Below, one piece after another: positions 1-7,560 of a stretch of 64,000 bases of DNA; the first letter of the stretch is position 1; each line of letters starts with the position of its first letter. Under the pieces are notes generated by a model that was not told the DNA's origin, did not search any database, and worked only from the letters and a program-made list of their open reading frames with translations. The position numbers and the translations under genes are program-made. The stretch comes from Oscillospiraceae bacterium (GTDB lineage Bacteria > Bacillota > Clostridia > Oscillospirales > SIG627), in NCBI GenBank assembly GCA_015063985.1, contig SVTC01000010.1, forward strand, positions 1 to 64,000, written 5' to 3'.

Positions 1-188
1 GCGGCAACGATGAAATCTTCACTTCGTTCAGATGAAATCCAAGGACAAGTCCTCGGATGAAATCAAATCCGTCTAAATACAACCCTGCGAAGCGGGATTT
101 CATCGCAAACGCGATTTCATCCACCGGCGGTGGATTTCACCCGTCGAAGACGGATTTGACTGCGTGTTCTCCGTTAAGGATAACACGC
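1..188. repeat. Hairpin array built on the word GATGAAATC
   Basis: A series of small hairpins is spaced by GATGAAATC on the left (9-17, 31-39, 56-64) and its complement GATTTCATC on the right (96-104, 113-121). Visible stems are CCTGC/GCGGG (84-96), CCACC/GGTGG (121-133) and CCGTC/GACGG (141-153). An outer 11-bp inverted repeat, TCAAATCCGTC (63-73) and GACGGATTTGA (149-159), could close the set into one branched structure. A further hairpin, GCGTGTT/AACACGC, lies at 162-188. No coding sequence is supported here. The array at 39912-40114 has the same design with a different core word. Confidence 0.75.
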
Positions 189-208
189 TAAGCCGTCGGC
201 TCTTTTTC

Positions 209-237
209 TTGACAAAATCCTCCATTGGTTGTAAAAT
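209..237 (+). promoter_or_regulatory. Sigma-A type promoter for the THUMP methyltransferase
   Basis: TTGACA at 209-214 and TAAAAT at 232-237 are separated by exactly 17 bases, and the predicted start codon follows 30 bases downstream. This is a near-consensus vegetative promoter. Confidence 0.7.
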
Positions 238-266
238 ATACCCAGCTTAAATTTTTAGGAGATATT

Positions 267-1388
267 ATGGAGCTTGTTGCGACCTGTCTTTTCGGACTTG
301 AGAAATTAGTGGGCGAGCAAATAGATGCCCTGGGATACAAACGTCTTTCCACCATCGACGGAAGAGTGTGCTTTGAGGGCGACGCCTTGGCTGTTGCCAG
401 ATGCAATATCAATTTCAGATACGCCGAAAGGCTTTTTATAAAGCTTGGGGAATTTAAGGCTACCACCTTTACCGAGCTTTTCGACGGCGTTTACGCCTTA
501 CCCTGGGAAAGCTTTATCGGCGCAAGAGATGCCTTTCCCGTCAGCGGTCATTCCGTAAAAAGCCGTCTTTTCAGCATACCCGATTGCCAAAAAATTGTTA
601 AAAAGGCTATCGTAAAAAGGCTGGGGGACAAGTACGGGATAAAATGGTTTGAGGAAACGGGTGTTTGCTACAGCGTTGAGTTCTTTATCCTTAACGACCT
701 TGCCTGGCTTATGATAGATACCTCCGGCGTTGCATTGCACAAAAGAGGCTACCGTCTGAAGGCAGGCGGAGCGCCCTTGAGGGAAACTCTTGCCGCCGCC
801 CTTGCCGCAATGAGCCGCCCCAGAGATAACGTTTTGTTCTGCGATCCCTTCTGCGGCTCGGGCACTATTCCCATCGAGGCAGCAATGCTTATGAAAAATA
901 TTGCCCCGGGGCTTAAGCGCGACTTTGTTTCCAAGGGCTTTCCCTTGGTGGATAAGAGGCTTTGGGATATGGCAAGAGATGAAGCCAAAAGCCTTATTAA
1001 AGCAGATTGTGATTTTCGTGCAAGCGCTTCGGATATCGATCCTGATTGCGTTGAATTGGCACGTCAGAACGCCCTTCGCGCAGGGGTGTCGGAGGTAGTT
1101 TCGTTATCCTGCCGCGATGCTCTTACCCTAAGGACCGAGGGCAAAAGAGGCAGTATAATCACCAATCCCCCCTACGGCGAAAGGCTTGGCACGATAAATG
1201 AGGCAGAGGAGCTTTATAAAAAAATGGGCAGACATTTTGCCACCCTGGATTCCTGGCAGATCTACGTTATCACCTCCTGCGAGGACTTCCAAAGGCTTTA
1301 CGGCAGGCGCGCCGATAAGGTCAGAAAGCTTTACAACGGAATGATCAAATGTAATTTTTATCAGTATTTTAAAAAATTTGATAAATGA
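267..1388 (+). CDS. THUMP-domain class I SAM-dependent rRNA guanine-N2 methyltransferase (RlmL/YpsC-like)
   Basis: A 373-residue protein of the RlmL N-terminal / YpsC family, which methylates guanine in 23S rRNA with S-adenosylmethionine. The N-terminal part is ferredoxin-like/THUMP; the C-terminal half is a Rossmann methyltransferase with an FCGSGT SAM loop near residue 195 and the catalytic NPPYGERLG motif near residue 305. Length is normal for the Gram-positive single-domain version. The ATG at 267 is chosen because TTAGGAGAT precedes it at the right distance; the longer open frame from 225 begins inside the promoter. The stop is followed within a few bases by the first copy of the hairpin repeat, which probably serves as its terminator. 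Confidence 0.88.
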   Translation: MELVATCLFGLEKLVGEQIDALGYKRLSTIDGRVCFEGDALAVARCNINFRYAERLFIKLGEFKATTFTELFDGVYALPWESFIGARDAFPVSGHSVKSRLFSIPDCQKIVKKAIVKRLGDKYGIKWFEETGVCYSVEFFILNDLAWLMIDTSGVALHKRGYRLKAGGAPLRETLAAALAAMSRPRDNVLFCDPFCGSGTIPIEAAMLMKNIAPGLKRDFVSKGFPLVDKRLWDMARDEAKSLIKADCDFRASASDIDPDCVELARQNALRAGVSEVVSLSCRDALTLRTEGKRGSIITNPPYGERLGTINEAEELYKKMGRHFATLDSWQIYVITSCEDFQRLYGRRADKVRKLYNGMIKCNFYQYFKKFDK

Positions 1389-1850
1389 TTTCCACCTTTT
1401 TGAAAAAAGGTGGAGCCAACTTACTTTTTTGAAAAAAAGTAAGCAAAAAACTTTTGATGTCGATAGATTTTGCAATACACAGTGCTCGATGCCCTACTTA
1501 TTTTAAAATTTCAACGTTTAACCCTTTTGAAAAAAAGTAGGCAAAAAACTTTTAATGTCGATGAAGTAAGCACTGACAAAGCGGACGATGCTTTACTTTG
1601 TACAAAACTCAGACTTATTTTTGAAAAAAAGTAAGCAAAAAACTTTTAATGTCGATAGATTTTGCAATACACAGTGCTCGATGCCCTACTTATTTTAAAA
1701 TTTCAACGTTTAACCCTTTTGAAAAAAAGTAGGCAAAAAACTTTTGATGTCGATGAAGTAAGCACTGACAAAGCGGACGATGCTTTACTTTGTACAAAAC
1801 TCAGACTTATTTTTGAAAAAAGTAAGCAAAAAACTTTTAATGTCGATTAA
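1389..1850. repeat. Covarying hairpin repeats with a 192-bp tandem duplication
   Basis: The stretch opens with two hairpins in a row: CCACC-TTTTTGAAAAAA-GGTGG (about 1393-1414) and CTTAC-TTTTTTGAAAAAAA-GTAAG (about 1420-1443). CAAAAAACTTTTGATGTCGAT follows. A unit containing GTCGATAGATTTTGC, a GTCGATGAAGTAAGC segment and one more hairpin is then repeated: the word CGATAGAT occurs at 1461 and 1653, a 192-base period, and a diverged third start is near 1844. Related elements lie at 1905-2140, 7380-7556, 30715-30850 and 47127-47400. Open frames across this stretch are repeat translations and not genes. Confidence 0.85.
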
Positions 1851-1904
1851 GTGCGTGCAAACACAGCGGTCGATGCGTTACTTGGTTTTATGGGGCGCCG
1901 CGCC

Positions 1905-2140
1905 AAACCCCGTCCACCTTTTTGAAAAAAGGCAGAGCCAAAAACTTTCAATTTCGACCGAGCTCGGTATATCATAGCGGTCGAAGATGTGTTTAGTTAA
2001 ATCACAGATTTTCTTTTTGAAAAAAGGCAGAGCCAAAAACTTTCAATTTCGACCGAGCTCAATTTATCATAGCGGTCGAAGATGTGTTCAGCTAAATCAC
2101 AGATTTTCTTTTTGAAAAAAGGCAGAGCCAAAAAGCTCAG
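1905..2140. repeat. 95-bp tandem repeats of the same hairpin family
   Basis: The word GGCAGAGCCAAAAA occurs at 1931, 2026 and 2121, an exact 95-base period. Each copy carries a CTTTTTGAAAAAAGG half-hairpin followed by CTTTCAATTTCGACCGAGCTC and a GGTCGAAGATGTGTT segment. A GC-rich palindromic word (GGGGCGCCGCGCCAAACCCC, near 1889) precedes the array; similar GGGGC/GCCCC words accompany the family at 7420, 30694 and 47390. Confidence 0.85.
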
Positions 2141-2150
2141 TTTAAACTAA

Positions 2151-2180
2151 AAGGGTCGGAGATATACTCCGACCTTTTTT
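2151..2180. terminator. Intrinsic terminator hairpin (left edge of cassette)
   Basis: GGTCGGAG (2154-2161) and CTCCGACC (2167-2174) form an 8-bp stem with a 5-base loop followed by six T on the plus strand; the minus strand has AAA/TTT flanks too, so it may act both ways between the convergent units. Confidence 0.75.
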
Positions 2181-2182
2181 GG

Positions 2183-2490
2183 GTTCTCGAAAACCACCAG
2201 CTAAGCTGGTGGTTCCAAAGAGGCTTTTGCCGTTGAGCAATCCCGCAGTAGCGGTAGGCTCCCCTGTGTAAGGGGAGCTGTCAGCGAAGCTGACTGAGGG
2301 GTTGTTTGAGAAATTTTTTACAATCCCTCCGTCACGGCAAGCCGTGCCACCTCCCTTTGCACAAGGGAGGCGAAATAGTAGCCACATCTGTGGCGGTAGG
2401 GTGAGTTTGCAAGTGTCAAATGTCTCAGTGGGCTTTCCACGCCGGTAACATGCCCTTATAGGGCTGAGCAAGCCACCGGCAAAGCCTGTG
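2183..2490 (-). repeat. Multi-hairpin dispersed element, left copy (inverted relative to the 6981-7262 copy)
   Basis: About 280 bases that are nearly the reverse complement of 6981-7262. Both contain, in mirrored order, a CCACCAGC/GCTGGTGG-type hairpin, GCAATCCCGC, GGCTCCCCTGTGTAAGGGGAG, TCAGCGAAGCTGA, ACAATCCCTCC, a variable short hairpin (CACGGCAAGCCGTG here, CTCGCGCAAGCGAG in the other), CCTCCCTTTGCACAAGGGAGG, a GCCACA/TGTGGC hairpin, CACTTGCAAACTC and CCTATAAGGGC. The weakly protein-like translation shared by both copies follows from the repeat and is not a gene. The element holds no transposase, so if mobile it would be non-autonomous. Confidence 0.85.
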
Positions 2491-2497
2491 GTTATGA

Positions 2498-3319
2498 CTA
2501 TACCTTGCTTTTTTTCTTGTATTCCTTAGGCGTCATTTTGTAATGCCTTGTAAAAAGGGTTATGAAATAGGAATTATCCTGATATCCCGCGCCCAAGCCC
2601 GCATTCAACACCGATTCTCCCTTCCTTAAAAGGCTTGCCGCATAATTCAGCTTCGCCTTTTGGATAAATTCCATGGGTTTTGTGTCAAAATATTCCTTAA
2701 ACCTTCTTTCCACCGTGCTTTGGCTTAAGAAGAAATGCTCTGCGATGCTTTTTATGCTTATCCTCTCCGAGATGTTTTGGTATAGGTAATCAAGTATTCC
2801 GTTGAGATCGTCGGGGAGATTTTGTCTTGGGGCATTGCTTGAGCCGACGCTTTGCTTTATAAGGTGAAAAAGCCTTACCGTCTCAAAAAAGCCCTCCTCC
2901 TTTTCCAGAAGCTCTTGGCAGATGGCTTTTATCTCATCCTTTACTGCCGATGGGGGAGATACGAAATTTACCTTCTTGTTTTCACTGAAAAAGTATTCTA
3001 CCATTGGATTGTCTTCATCGCACTCCAAGAGTATCCAATAAAAGGAATGTAAGGCATCGGAGCGGTATATGCAGTGGTGATATTCTCCCGGTCGGGCAAT
3101 TATCAGATCTCCCGAGCTCAGGGAATAAAGCTCGTTATTCACAAGAAAGGATATATCCCCCGTGAGGTTTATATATATCTCAAGCTCGCGGTGAACGTGA
3201 TCGTCTGTTTCGAAAACGTGGGAGCCTCTGTCGGTTATGGTGCGCCTTATCTTTAATTTGAATTTTCCCGATTCCGATATGCTTATTCTTCTTTCTCTTG
3301 ACTCTCTGATAGCTCTCAC
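2498..3319 (-). CDS. AraC family transcriptional regulator with cupin sensor domain
   Basis: A 273-residue regulator. Residues about 20-110 form a cupin-like ligand domain (HVHRELEIYINLTGD, then SGDLIIARPGEYHHC); residues about 170-273 hold two AraC-type helix-turn-helix motifs (ISIKSIAEHFFLSQSTVERRF and the GYQDNSYFITLFTRHY...MTPKEYK signature). It is divergent from the EamA transporter gene with a 107-base shared control region. By context it probably controls the transporter, hydrolase and glycosidase in response to a sugar. The GTG start at 3319 is the best available; no clean ribosome-binding site is seen, so a slightly shorter form is possible. The 3' end lies beside the left multi-hairpin element. 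Confidence 0.87.
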   Translation of the reverse strand: MRAIRESRERRISISESGKFKLKIRRTITDRGSHVFETDDHVHRELEIYINLTGDISFLVNNELYSLSSGDLIIARPGEYHHCIYRSDALHSFYWILLECDEDNPMVEYFFSENKKVNFVSPPSAVKDEIKAICQELLEKEEGFFETVRLFHLIKQSVGSSNAPRQNLPDDLNGILDYLYQNISERISIKSIAEHFFLSQSTVERRFKEYFDTKPMEFIQKAKLNYAASLLRKGESVLNAGLGAGYQDNSYFITLFTRHYKMTPKEYKKKSKV

Positions 3320-3336
3320 CTCACTTGGTTGTGACG

Positions 3337-3366
3337 ATTATACCATATTTTATGCTTAAAGGTCAA
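3337..3366 (-). promoter_or_regulatory. Promoter for the AraC regulator gene
   Basis: Read on the minus strand, TTGACC (plus 3361-3366) and TATAAT (plus 3337-3342) are 18 bases apart, about 20 bases upstream of the GTG start. The same short region must hold the regulator's own binding site and the transporter promoter, for which no clear -35 box was seen. Confidence 0.6.
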
Positions 3367-3426
3367 TAGAAATCCCGATAATAATGTGGTATATTTATCA
3401 ATGCAAGGTTTGGAGAGGAGAAAAAT

Positions 3427-4275
3427 ATGATCGGACTTATTATAGCATCCCTTACAAGCATGGTCACACAGAACTGTGTTTTTAACAAGGTATGCAAGAA
3501 AAATCTTAAAAACTCGATACAGATAGATTCCTATAACGTTATACCCTATACGGTATGCTCTATTGTGTTCGGGGTAATGCTTTTGGGAGGAAAAATATCT
3601 CTTTTTACCGTTCTTTTGGGACTTGTGTTCGGAATAGTCACTGCCATCGGTACCTTTTACAGATTGATGGCGCTCACGGTAGGCCCGATGCACGTGACTC
3701 TTCTTATAACCACCTCATCTATGATAATACCCGCGCTTTCGGGAGTGTTTTTCGGCGAGGGCTTCAGCTTTCCCAAGCTTATTGCCATATTCGTGCTTCT
3801 TTTCTTTATTTATCTTTCCCTTGAAAAAAGCGGCGGTAAGAGAGTAAACCTAAGGTGGTTTTTGTATTGCCTTTTGGCGTTTTTAAATCAGGGTCTTGTG
3901 GGAGTGCTGCAAAAGATCCATCAAAGCTCTCCTCATAAGCAGGAGGTTGCGGGCTTTCTTTTCGTATCCTTTTTGTGCGCCGTTTTGTTCTGCTTTGTCA
4001 GGACGAGAGGAAGCCTGGACAAGAGTGTATATAACGGTAAAAATATGATGCTGGGTGTCATCTGCGGTGCGTGTATCTTCGGCGCAAACTTTATAAATCT
4101 TCAGCTTTCGGGAATGCTGCCCTCTCAGCTCTTTTTCCCGATGATAAACGGCAGCTCTATTGTTATAACCTCTCTTATTTCCGTTATCTTCTTTAAGGAG
4201 CGCCTCAGCAAAAGACAGACGGTGGGTCTTATAGGCGGTATCCTTTCGTTGATAGCTATCTGCTTTATAAACTGA
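3427..4275 (+). CDS. EamA/DMT family multidrug-metabolite transporter-like permease
   Basis: A 282-residue hydrophobic protein with about ten predicted membrane helices arranged as two similar halves, the layout of the drug/metabolite transporter superfamily. The second half ends with PMINGSSIVITSLISVIFF and a final helix GLIGGILSLIAICFI, typical of EamA domains. The ATG at 3427 has a good ribosome-binding site (GGAGAGGAG). It is the first gene of a plus-strand run (EamA, MBL hydrolase, GH36), each separated by only a few bases. Substrate cannot be read from sequence; context suggests import or export of a sugar or sugar derivative. Confidence 0.85.
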   Translation: MIGLIIASLTSMVTQNCVFNKVCKKNLKNSIQIDSYNVIPYTVCSIVFGVMLLGGKISLFTVLLGLVFGIVTAIGTFYRLMALTVGPMHVTLLITTSSMIIPALSGVFFGEGFSFPKLIAIFVLLFFIYLSLEKSGGKRVNLRWFLYCLLAFLNQGLVGVLQKIHQSSPHKQEVAGFLFVSFLCAVLFCFVRTRGSLDKSVYNGKNMMLGVICGACIFGANFINLQLSGMLPSQLFFPMINGSSIVITSLISVIFFKERLSKRQTVGLIGGILSLIAICFIN

Positions 4276-4290
4276 TCTCAGGAGGCAAAA

Positions 4291-5112
4291 ATGGCAAAAT
4301 TCGTAAAGCATTGGGAAGGGCTTTTTCCTCCCTTCAGGATCCTTTCGGATCTGTATTTCGTGGGCACTCAGCCCGCATCAAGTCATATCGTGAAGACCTC
4401 AAGGGGGCTTATTATGCTGGACTCGGGATATCAGCACTCCCTTTATGCGGTGATAGACAATATCTACCGTGTGGGACTTGATCCTCACGACGTAAAGTAC
4501 CTTTTTATTACCCACGGACATATAGATCACTTCGGCTCTGCCCGTGCCATAAGGGAGCTGACGGGAGCAAGGATCGTGATCGGCAGAAGGGATCTTGACG
4601 CCTGCACGGGAAAGAGAGAGCTTTCCTTTGCAAGGGAGCTGGATATGGAGTTTAACGAGACCTTCGAGCCCGATATATTGCTGGACGACGGTGACGTTGT
4701 GACTCTCGGAGACGTCAGCATCAGGGCGGTGGCAACACCCGGTCATACCGAGGGTGCGATGAGCTACTTTTTCAATATCTGCCATATGGATAAGAGCTAC
4801 CGAGTGGCGCTTCACGGCGGTATGGGAGTGAATACCCTGACCGAGGAGTATCTGACAAGGTATGGCTTGAGCTTTGGCTTGAGGGAGGATTTCAGAGCCT
4901 CTATGCTGAGGCTGGCTAAGGAGAAGGTGGACGTTTTTTTGGGAAATCATATGCAGCATAATAATACGCCTCAGCGATATGAAAGGCTTATGGCGGGGGA
5001 TGAGCTTGCCTTTTACGACGATAAGGCTTGGGGGGAGTATAACCTTGGCGTGATAGGAAATCTTGATAAGCTTATTGAAAAAGAGAGGATCGGAAAAGGG
5101 GGAGCAAAGTGA
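4291..5112 (+). CDS. MBL-fold metallo-hydrolase
   Basis: A 273-residue metallo-beta-lactamase-fold hydrolase. The metal site shows as THGHIDHFG near residue 74, then ATPGHTEGAMSYF near residue 150 (third histidine) and a histidine in LGNHMQHN near residue 230. The spacing of these histidines and the N-terminal SSHIVKTSRGLIMLDSGY strand resemble the B3-like/glyoxalase-II-like branch. The ribosome-binding site is AGGAGG at 4280-4285. The gene overlaps the next one by four bases (GTGA at 5109-5112), so the two are translationally coupled. Substrate is unknown; a lactone or ester of the sugar released by the neighbouring glycosidase is a plausible guess. Confidence 0.85.
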   Translation: MAKFVKHWEGLFPPFRILSDLYFVGTQPASSHIVKTSRGLIMLDSGYQHSLYAVIDNIYRVGLDPHDVKYLFITHGHIDHFGSARAIRELTGARIVIGRRDLDACTGKRELSFARELDMEFNETFEPDILLDDGDVVTLGDVSIRAVATPGHTEGAMSYFFNICHMDKSYRVALHGGMGVNTLTEEYLTRYGLSFGLREDFRASMLRLAKEKVDVFLGNHMQHNNTPQRYERLMAGDELAFYDDKAWGEYNLGVIGNLDKLIEKERIGKGGAK

Positions 5113-6980
5113 GAGCCGCATTCAGCTTTAACTACGGGGACACACACTTTAGCTTAAAGGATGGCGCTGTATTTGAAATGGGCGGCGTAAGAGTGGAGGC
5201 AAGGGAAAAAAGCTACGGCGATTTCGACGCCGCGGAGTGGGTGTTGAATTTTGAGAACCGCAGCAATGCCGATTCCCTTGTGTTTTCCGATATTTTCGAT
5301 TGTGATATCGAGCTTCCTTTAAGGCTTAAGGAGCCAAAGGGACCGGGATATATGCCCAAGGACGGAGATCTGTGCGTAAACGTCAGAAAGGGCATTCAGG
5401 AGGGAAGATATTATCACGATGACGATATAGCCTCAGCTACCGAGTTTACCCTTTGCAAGGAATATCTTGATAAGGTAAAGAACAAGGTAAAATCCTTTTC
5501 CTCCAAAAGCGGCAGATCGAGCCATGGATATCTGCCCTTTTTCGATATCACCTCCTCGGGGGAGGGATATATGCTGGCGATCGGCTGGACGGGCGGCTGG
5601 AGAGCGAGCTTTAGCCGTGGGGAAAAGGGCGCCGTTGTAAGAACGGGGCTTAATAAGGCAAGGTTTTACCTTGAGGCGGGGGAGAAGCTGAGAACTACCT
5701 CGGTGGTGATAATGAAATATGATGAATCGGAGGATAAATACAATAAATTCCGCCGATTTTTGAAAAAGTATTTTACTCCCGAGCTTAAGGAGCCTCTTAT
5801 GGCATTTGAGCTTTGGGGCGGTCTTGATTCCGTTGAGATGAAAAAGCGCCTCGGGGAATTGAAGGATAACAAAATAGCCTTCGATCAGATCTGGATAGAT
5901 GCGGCATGGTACGGTCAGTGCGACGACTGTGTGAGCGCGTATAAGGGTGATTGGAGTAAATTTACGGGGCAGTGGGAGGTAAACAGGCGCATACATCCCG
6001 AGCTTTTGCAGGACGTATCCCGCGCCGCCCGTGATATGGGAGCGGGGCTTATGCTTTGGCTTGAGCCGGAAAGAGCCTACGATTTCGCACCGATCTGCAA
6101 GGAGCATCCCGATTGGTTTATTAAAAAAGAGGGCAGTCAGGCAATGATGCTTTACTACGGTAACCGCGATGCCCTGGAGTACATCTTTAAGCTTATCGAC
6201 GGTTACGTAAAGAGGCTGAAGCTTTCCTGCTACAGACAGGACTGTAACTTCGATCTTGATAAGTATTTTGAGATAGTCGACACTCCCGATAGGGTCGGTA
6301 TTGCCGAGATTAAGCATATTACGGGTATGTACGAGCTTTGGGAAAGGCTTTGTGAGGCAAATCCCGGGCTTATGATCGATAACTGTGCCTCGGGCGGAAG
6401 AAGGATAGATATAGAAAGCATTCGCAGAACTCAAATTTTCTTCAGAAGTGACTATCAGTGTAACTTCAACGAGGAGGCGGAGGTCTTGCAGGTGCATAAC
6501 TCCAATCTTTCCTTGCTGTTGCCGTATAACGGCTGCACCACAAAGACCAAGCGTGATGCTTATTCCGTGAGAAGCTCTTACTCGTCCTGCTGGGGCGGCG
6601 CCTTTTACAATGCCGTTTTCCAGAGCTGTGATGGGGAGGATCTTAAGTGGATAAAAAAATATACCGACGAATACAGAAGCATCCGCAGGTATATGAGCTG
6701 CGATTTCTATAATCATTGCTCGGCGGTATTTGATCCTACCTCCTGGTGTCTGTGGCAGTATCACGATCCCGAAAAGAACAGTGGCGTGATATTGGCATTC
6801 AGAAGAAAGGAAAGCCCCTTTGAGTATATGAATATGACTCTGAAGGGTGTAAAGGACTTCGATATTATTTCTTACGAGGACGCCGATGACGGCACGAGCT
6901 TTGAGGGAGACGGTAATCTGAGTATTATCCTCCCCGAGAAAAGAAGCTGTAAATTAATAAGATATAAGGTGAAGTCATAA
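5109..6980 (+). CDS. GH36 (clan GH-D) alpha-galactosidase-like glycoside hydrolase
   Basis: A 623-residue enzyme with the alpha-galactosidase layout: N-terminal beta-sandwich (residues about 1-210), a TIM barrel (about 215-520) and a C-terminal beta domain. Barrel motifs include FDQIWIDAAWYG (near 258), GLMLWLEPERA (near 317), CYRQDCNFDLDKYF (near 375, with the expected nucleophile Asp), NCASGGRRIDIES (near 425) and FFRSDYQCN (near 442, candidate acid/base Asp). The barrel is complete and the length is normal for GH36. The GTG start overlaps the MBL stop, so it is the last gene of the EamA-MBL-GH36 unit. No signal peptide is visible: it is cytoplasmic and acts on imported oligosaccharide. Alpha-galactoside versus other alpha-glycoside specificity cannot be decided by eye. 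Confidence 0.87.
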   Translation: MRAAFSFNYGDTHFSLKDGAVFEMGGVRVEAREKSYGDFDAAEWVLNFENRSNADSLVFSDIFDCDIELPLRLKEPKGPGYMPKDGDLCVNVRKGIQEGRYYHDDDIASATEFTLCKEYLDKVKNKVKSFSSKSGRSSHGYLPFFDITSSGEGYMLAIGWTGGWRASFSRGEKGAVVRTGLNKARFYLEAGEKLRTTSVVIMKYDESEDKYNKFRRFLKKYFTPELKEPLMAFELWGGLDSVEMKKRLGELKDNKIAFDQIWIDAAWYGQCDDCVSAYKGDWSKFTGQWEVNRRIHPELLQDVSRAARDMGAGLMLWLEPERAYDFAPICKEHPDWFIKKEGSQAMMLYYGNRDALEYIFKLIDGYVKRLKLSCYRQDCNFDLDKYFEIVDTPDRVGIAEIKHITGMYELWERLCEANPGLMIDNCASGGRRIDIESIRRTQIFFRSDYQCNFNEEAEVLQVHNSNLSLLLPYNGCTTKTKRDAYSVRSSYSSCWGGAFYNAVFQSCDGEDLKWIKKYTDEYRSIRRYMSCDFYNHCSAVFDPTSWCLWQYHDPEKNSGVILAFRRKESPFEYMNMTLKGVKDFDIISYEDADDGTSFEGDGNLSIILPEKRSCKLIRYKVKS

Positions 6981-7262
6981 CCACCGGCTAAGCCGGTGGC
7001 TTGCCCAGCCCTATAAGGGCGTGTTGCCGGCGGGGCTGAAAGCCCACCGAAACATTTGACACTTGCAAACTCACCCTATCGCCACAAATGTGGCTGTTAT
7101 TTCAGCCTCCCTTGTGTAAAGGGAGGTGGCTCGCGCAAGCGAGACGGAGGGATTGTAAAAATTTTCTCAAACAACCCCTCAGTCAGCTTCGCTGACAGCT
7201 CCCCTTACACAGGGGAGCCTACCGCTGCGGCGGGATTGCTCAACGGCAAAAGCCTATACAGA
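6981..7262 (+). repeat. Multi-hairpin dispersed element, right copy
   Basis: Starts immediately after the GH36 stop with CCACCGGCTAAGCCGGTGG and runs through CCTATAAGGGC, CACTTGCAAACTC, the CCTCCCTTGTGTAAAGGGAGG hairpin, CTCGCGCAAGCGAG, ACGGAGGGATTGTA, TCAGCTTCGCTGA and CTCCCCTTACACAGGGGAG to GGGATTGCTCAACGGCAAA. It is in inverted orientation to the copy at 2183-2490; together they bracket the four-gene cassette. Single-base differences, including a swapped internal hairpin word, show that the copies have diverged. Confidence 0.85.
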
Positions 7263-7270
7263 ACCAATAA

Positions 7271-7300
7271 AAGGCTCGGGAGGGTGATCCTCCCGAGCTT
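7271..7300. terminator. Terminator-like hairpin (right edge of cassette)
   Basis: CTCGGGAGG (7275-7283) pairs with CCTCCCGAG (7289-7297), with AAGG/CTTT flanks. It occupies the place that mirrors the hairpin at 2151-2180. Confidence 0.6.
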
Positions 7301-7317
7301 TGCCGTTGTTTTAAAGG

Positions 7318-7560
7318 ATAAGTATGGGTCCGAGCTAAATAAAGCATCGAGCACTGTGTTTGTGTTGACTTGATCGACATTAAAAGTTTTTTGCCCCACT
7401 TTTTTTCAAAAAAGTGGGCGGGGCTTGGGGCGGCGCCCATACAGCCCAATACCCCATCGAGCACTGTGTTTGTGCTGACTTGATCGACATTAAAAGTTTT
7501 TTGCCTACTTTTTTTCAAAAAAGTAGGTTGGCTCCATCTTTTTTCAAAAAGGTGGAAGAT
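7318..7560 (-). repeat. Covarying hairpin repeats, mirror of the 1389-2140 block
   Basis: Two copies of GTTGACTTGATCGACATTAA/GCTGACTTGATCGACATTAA (near 7362 and 7472) are each followed by AAGTTTTTTGCC and a hairpin. The stems are CCCAC/GTGGG (about 7395-7419) and CCTAC/GTAGG (about 7504-7528), with a partial third hairpin at about 7533-7556. A GGGCTTGGGGCGGCGCCC word lies between them. Orientation is opposite to the left block. The last hairpins overlap the 3' end of the flavoprotein gene at 7515. Confidence 0.85.

Noticed and set aside
2142-2471. Protein-like open frames inside the multi-hairpin elements (also 7056-7373)
   Set aside because: The shared translation follows from the repeat sequence; no start signals, and the sequence similarity is explained by DNA hairpins and single-base drift without codon-position bias.
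5433-6764. Long antisense open frame opposite the GH36 gene
   Set aside because: No ribosome-binding site, no protein-like motifs, and the sense frame is a complete, motif-rich enzyme.
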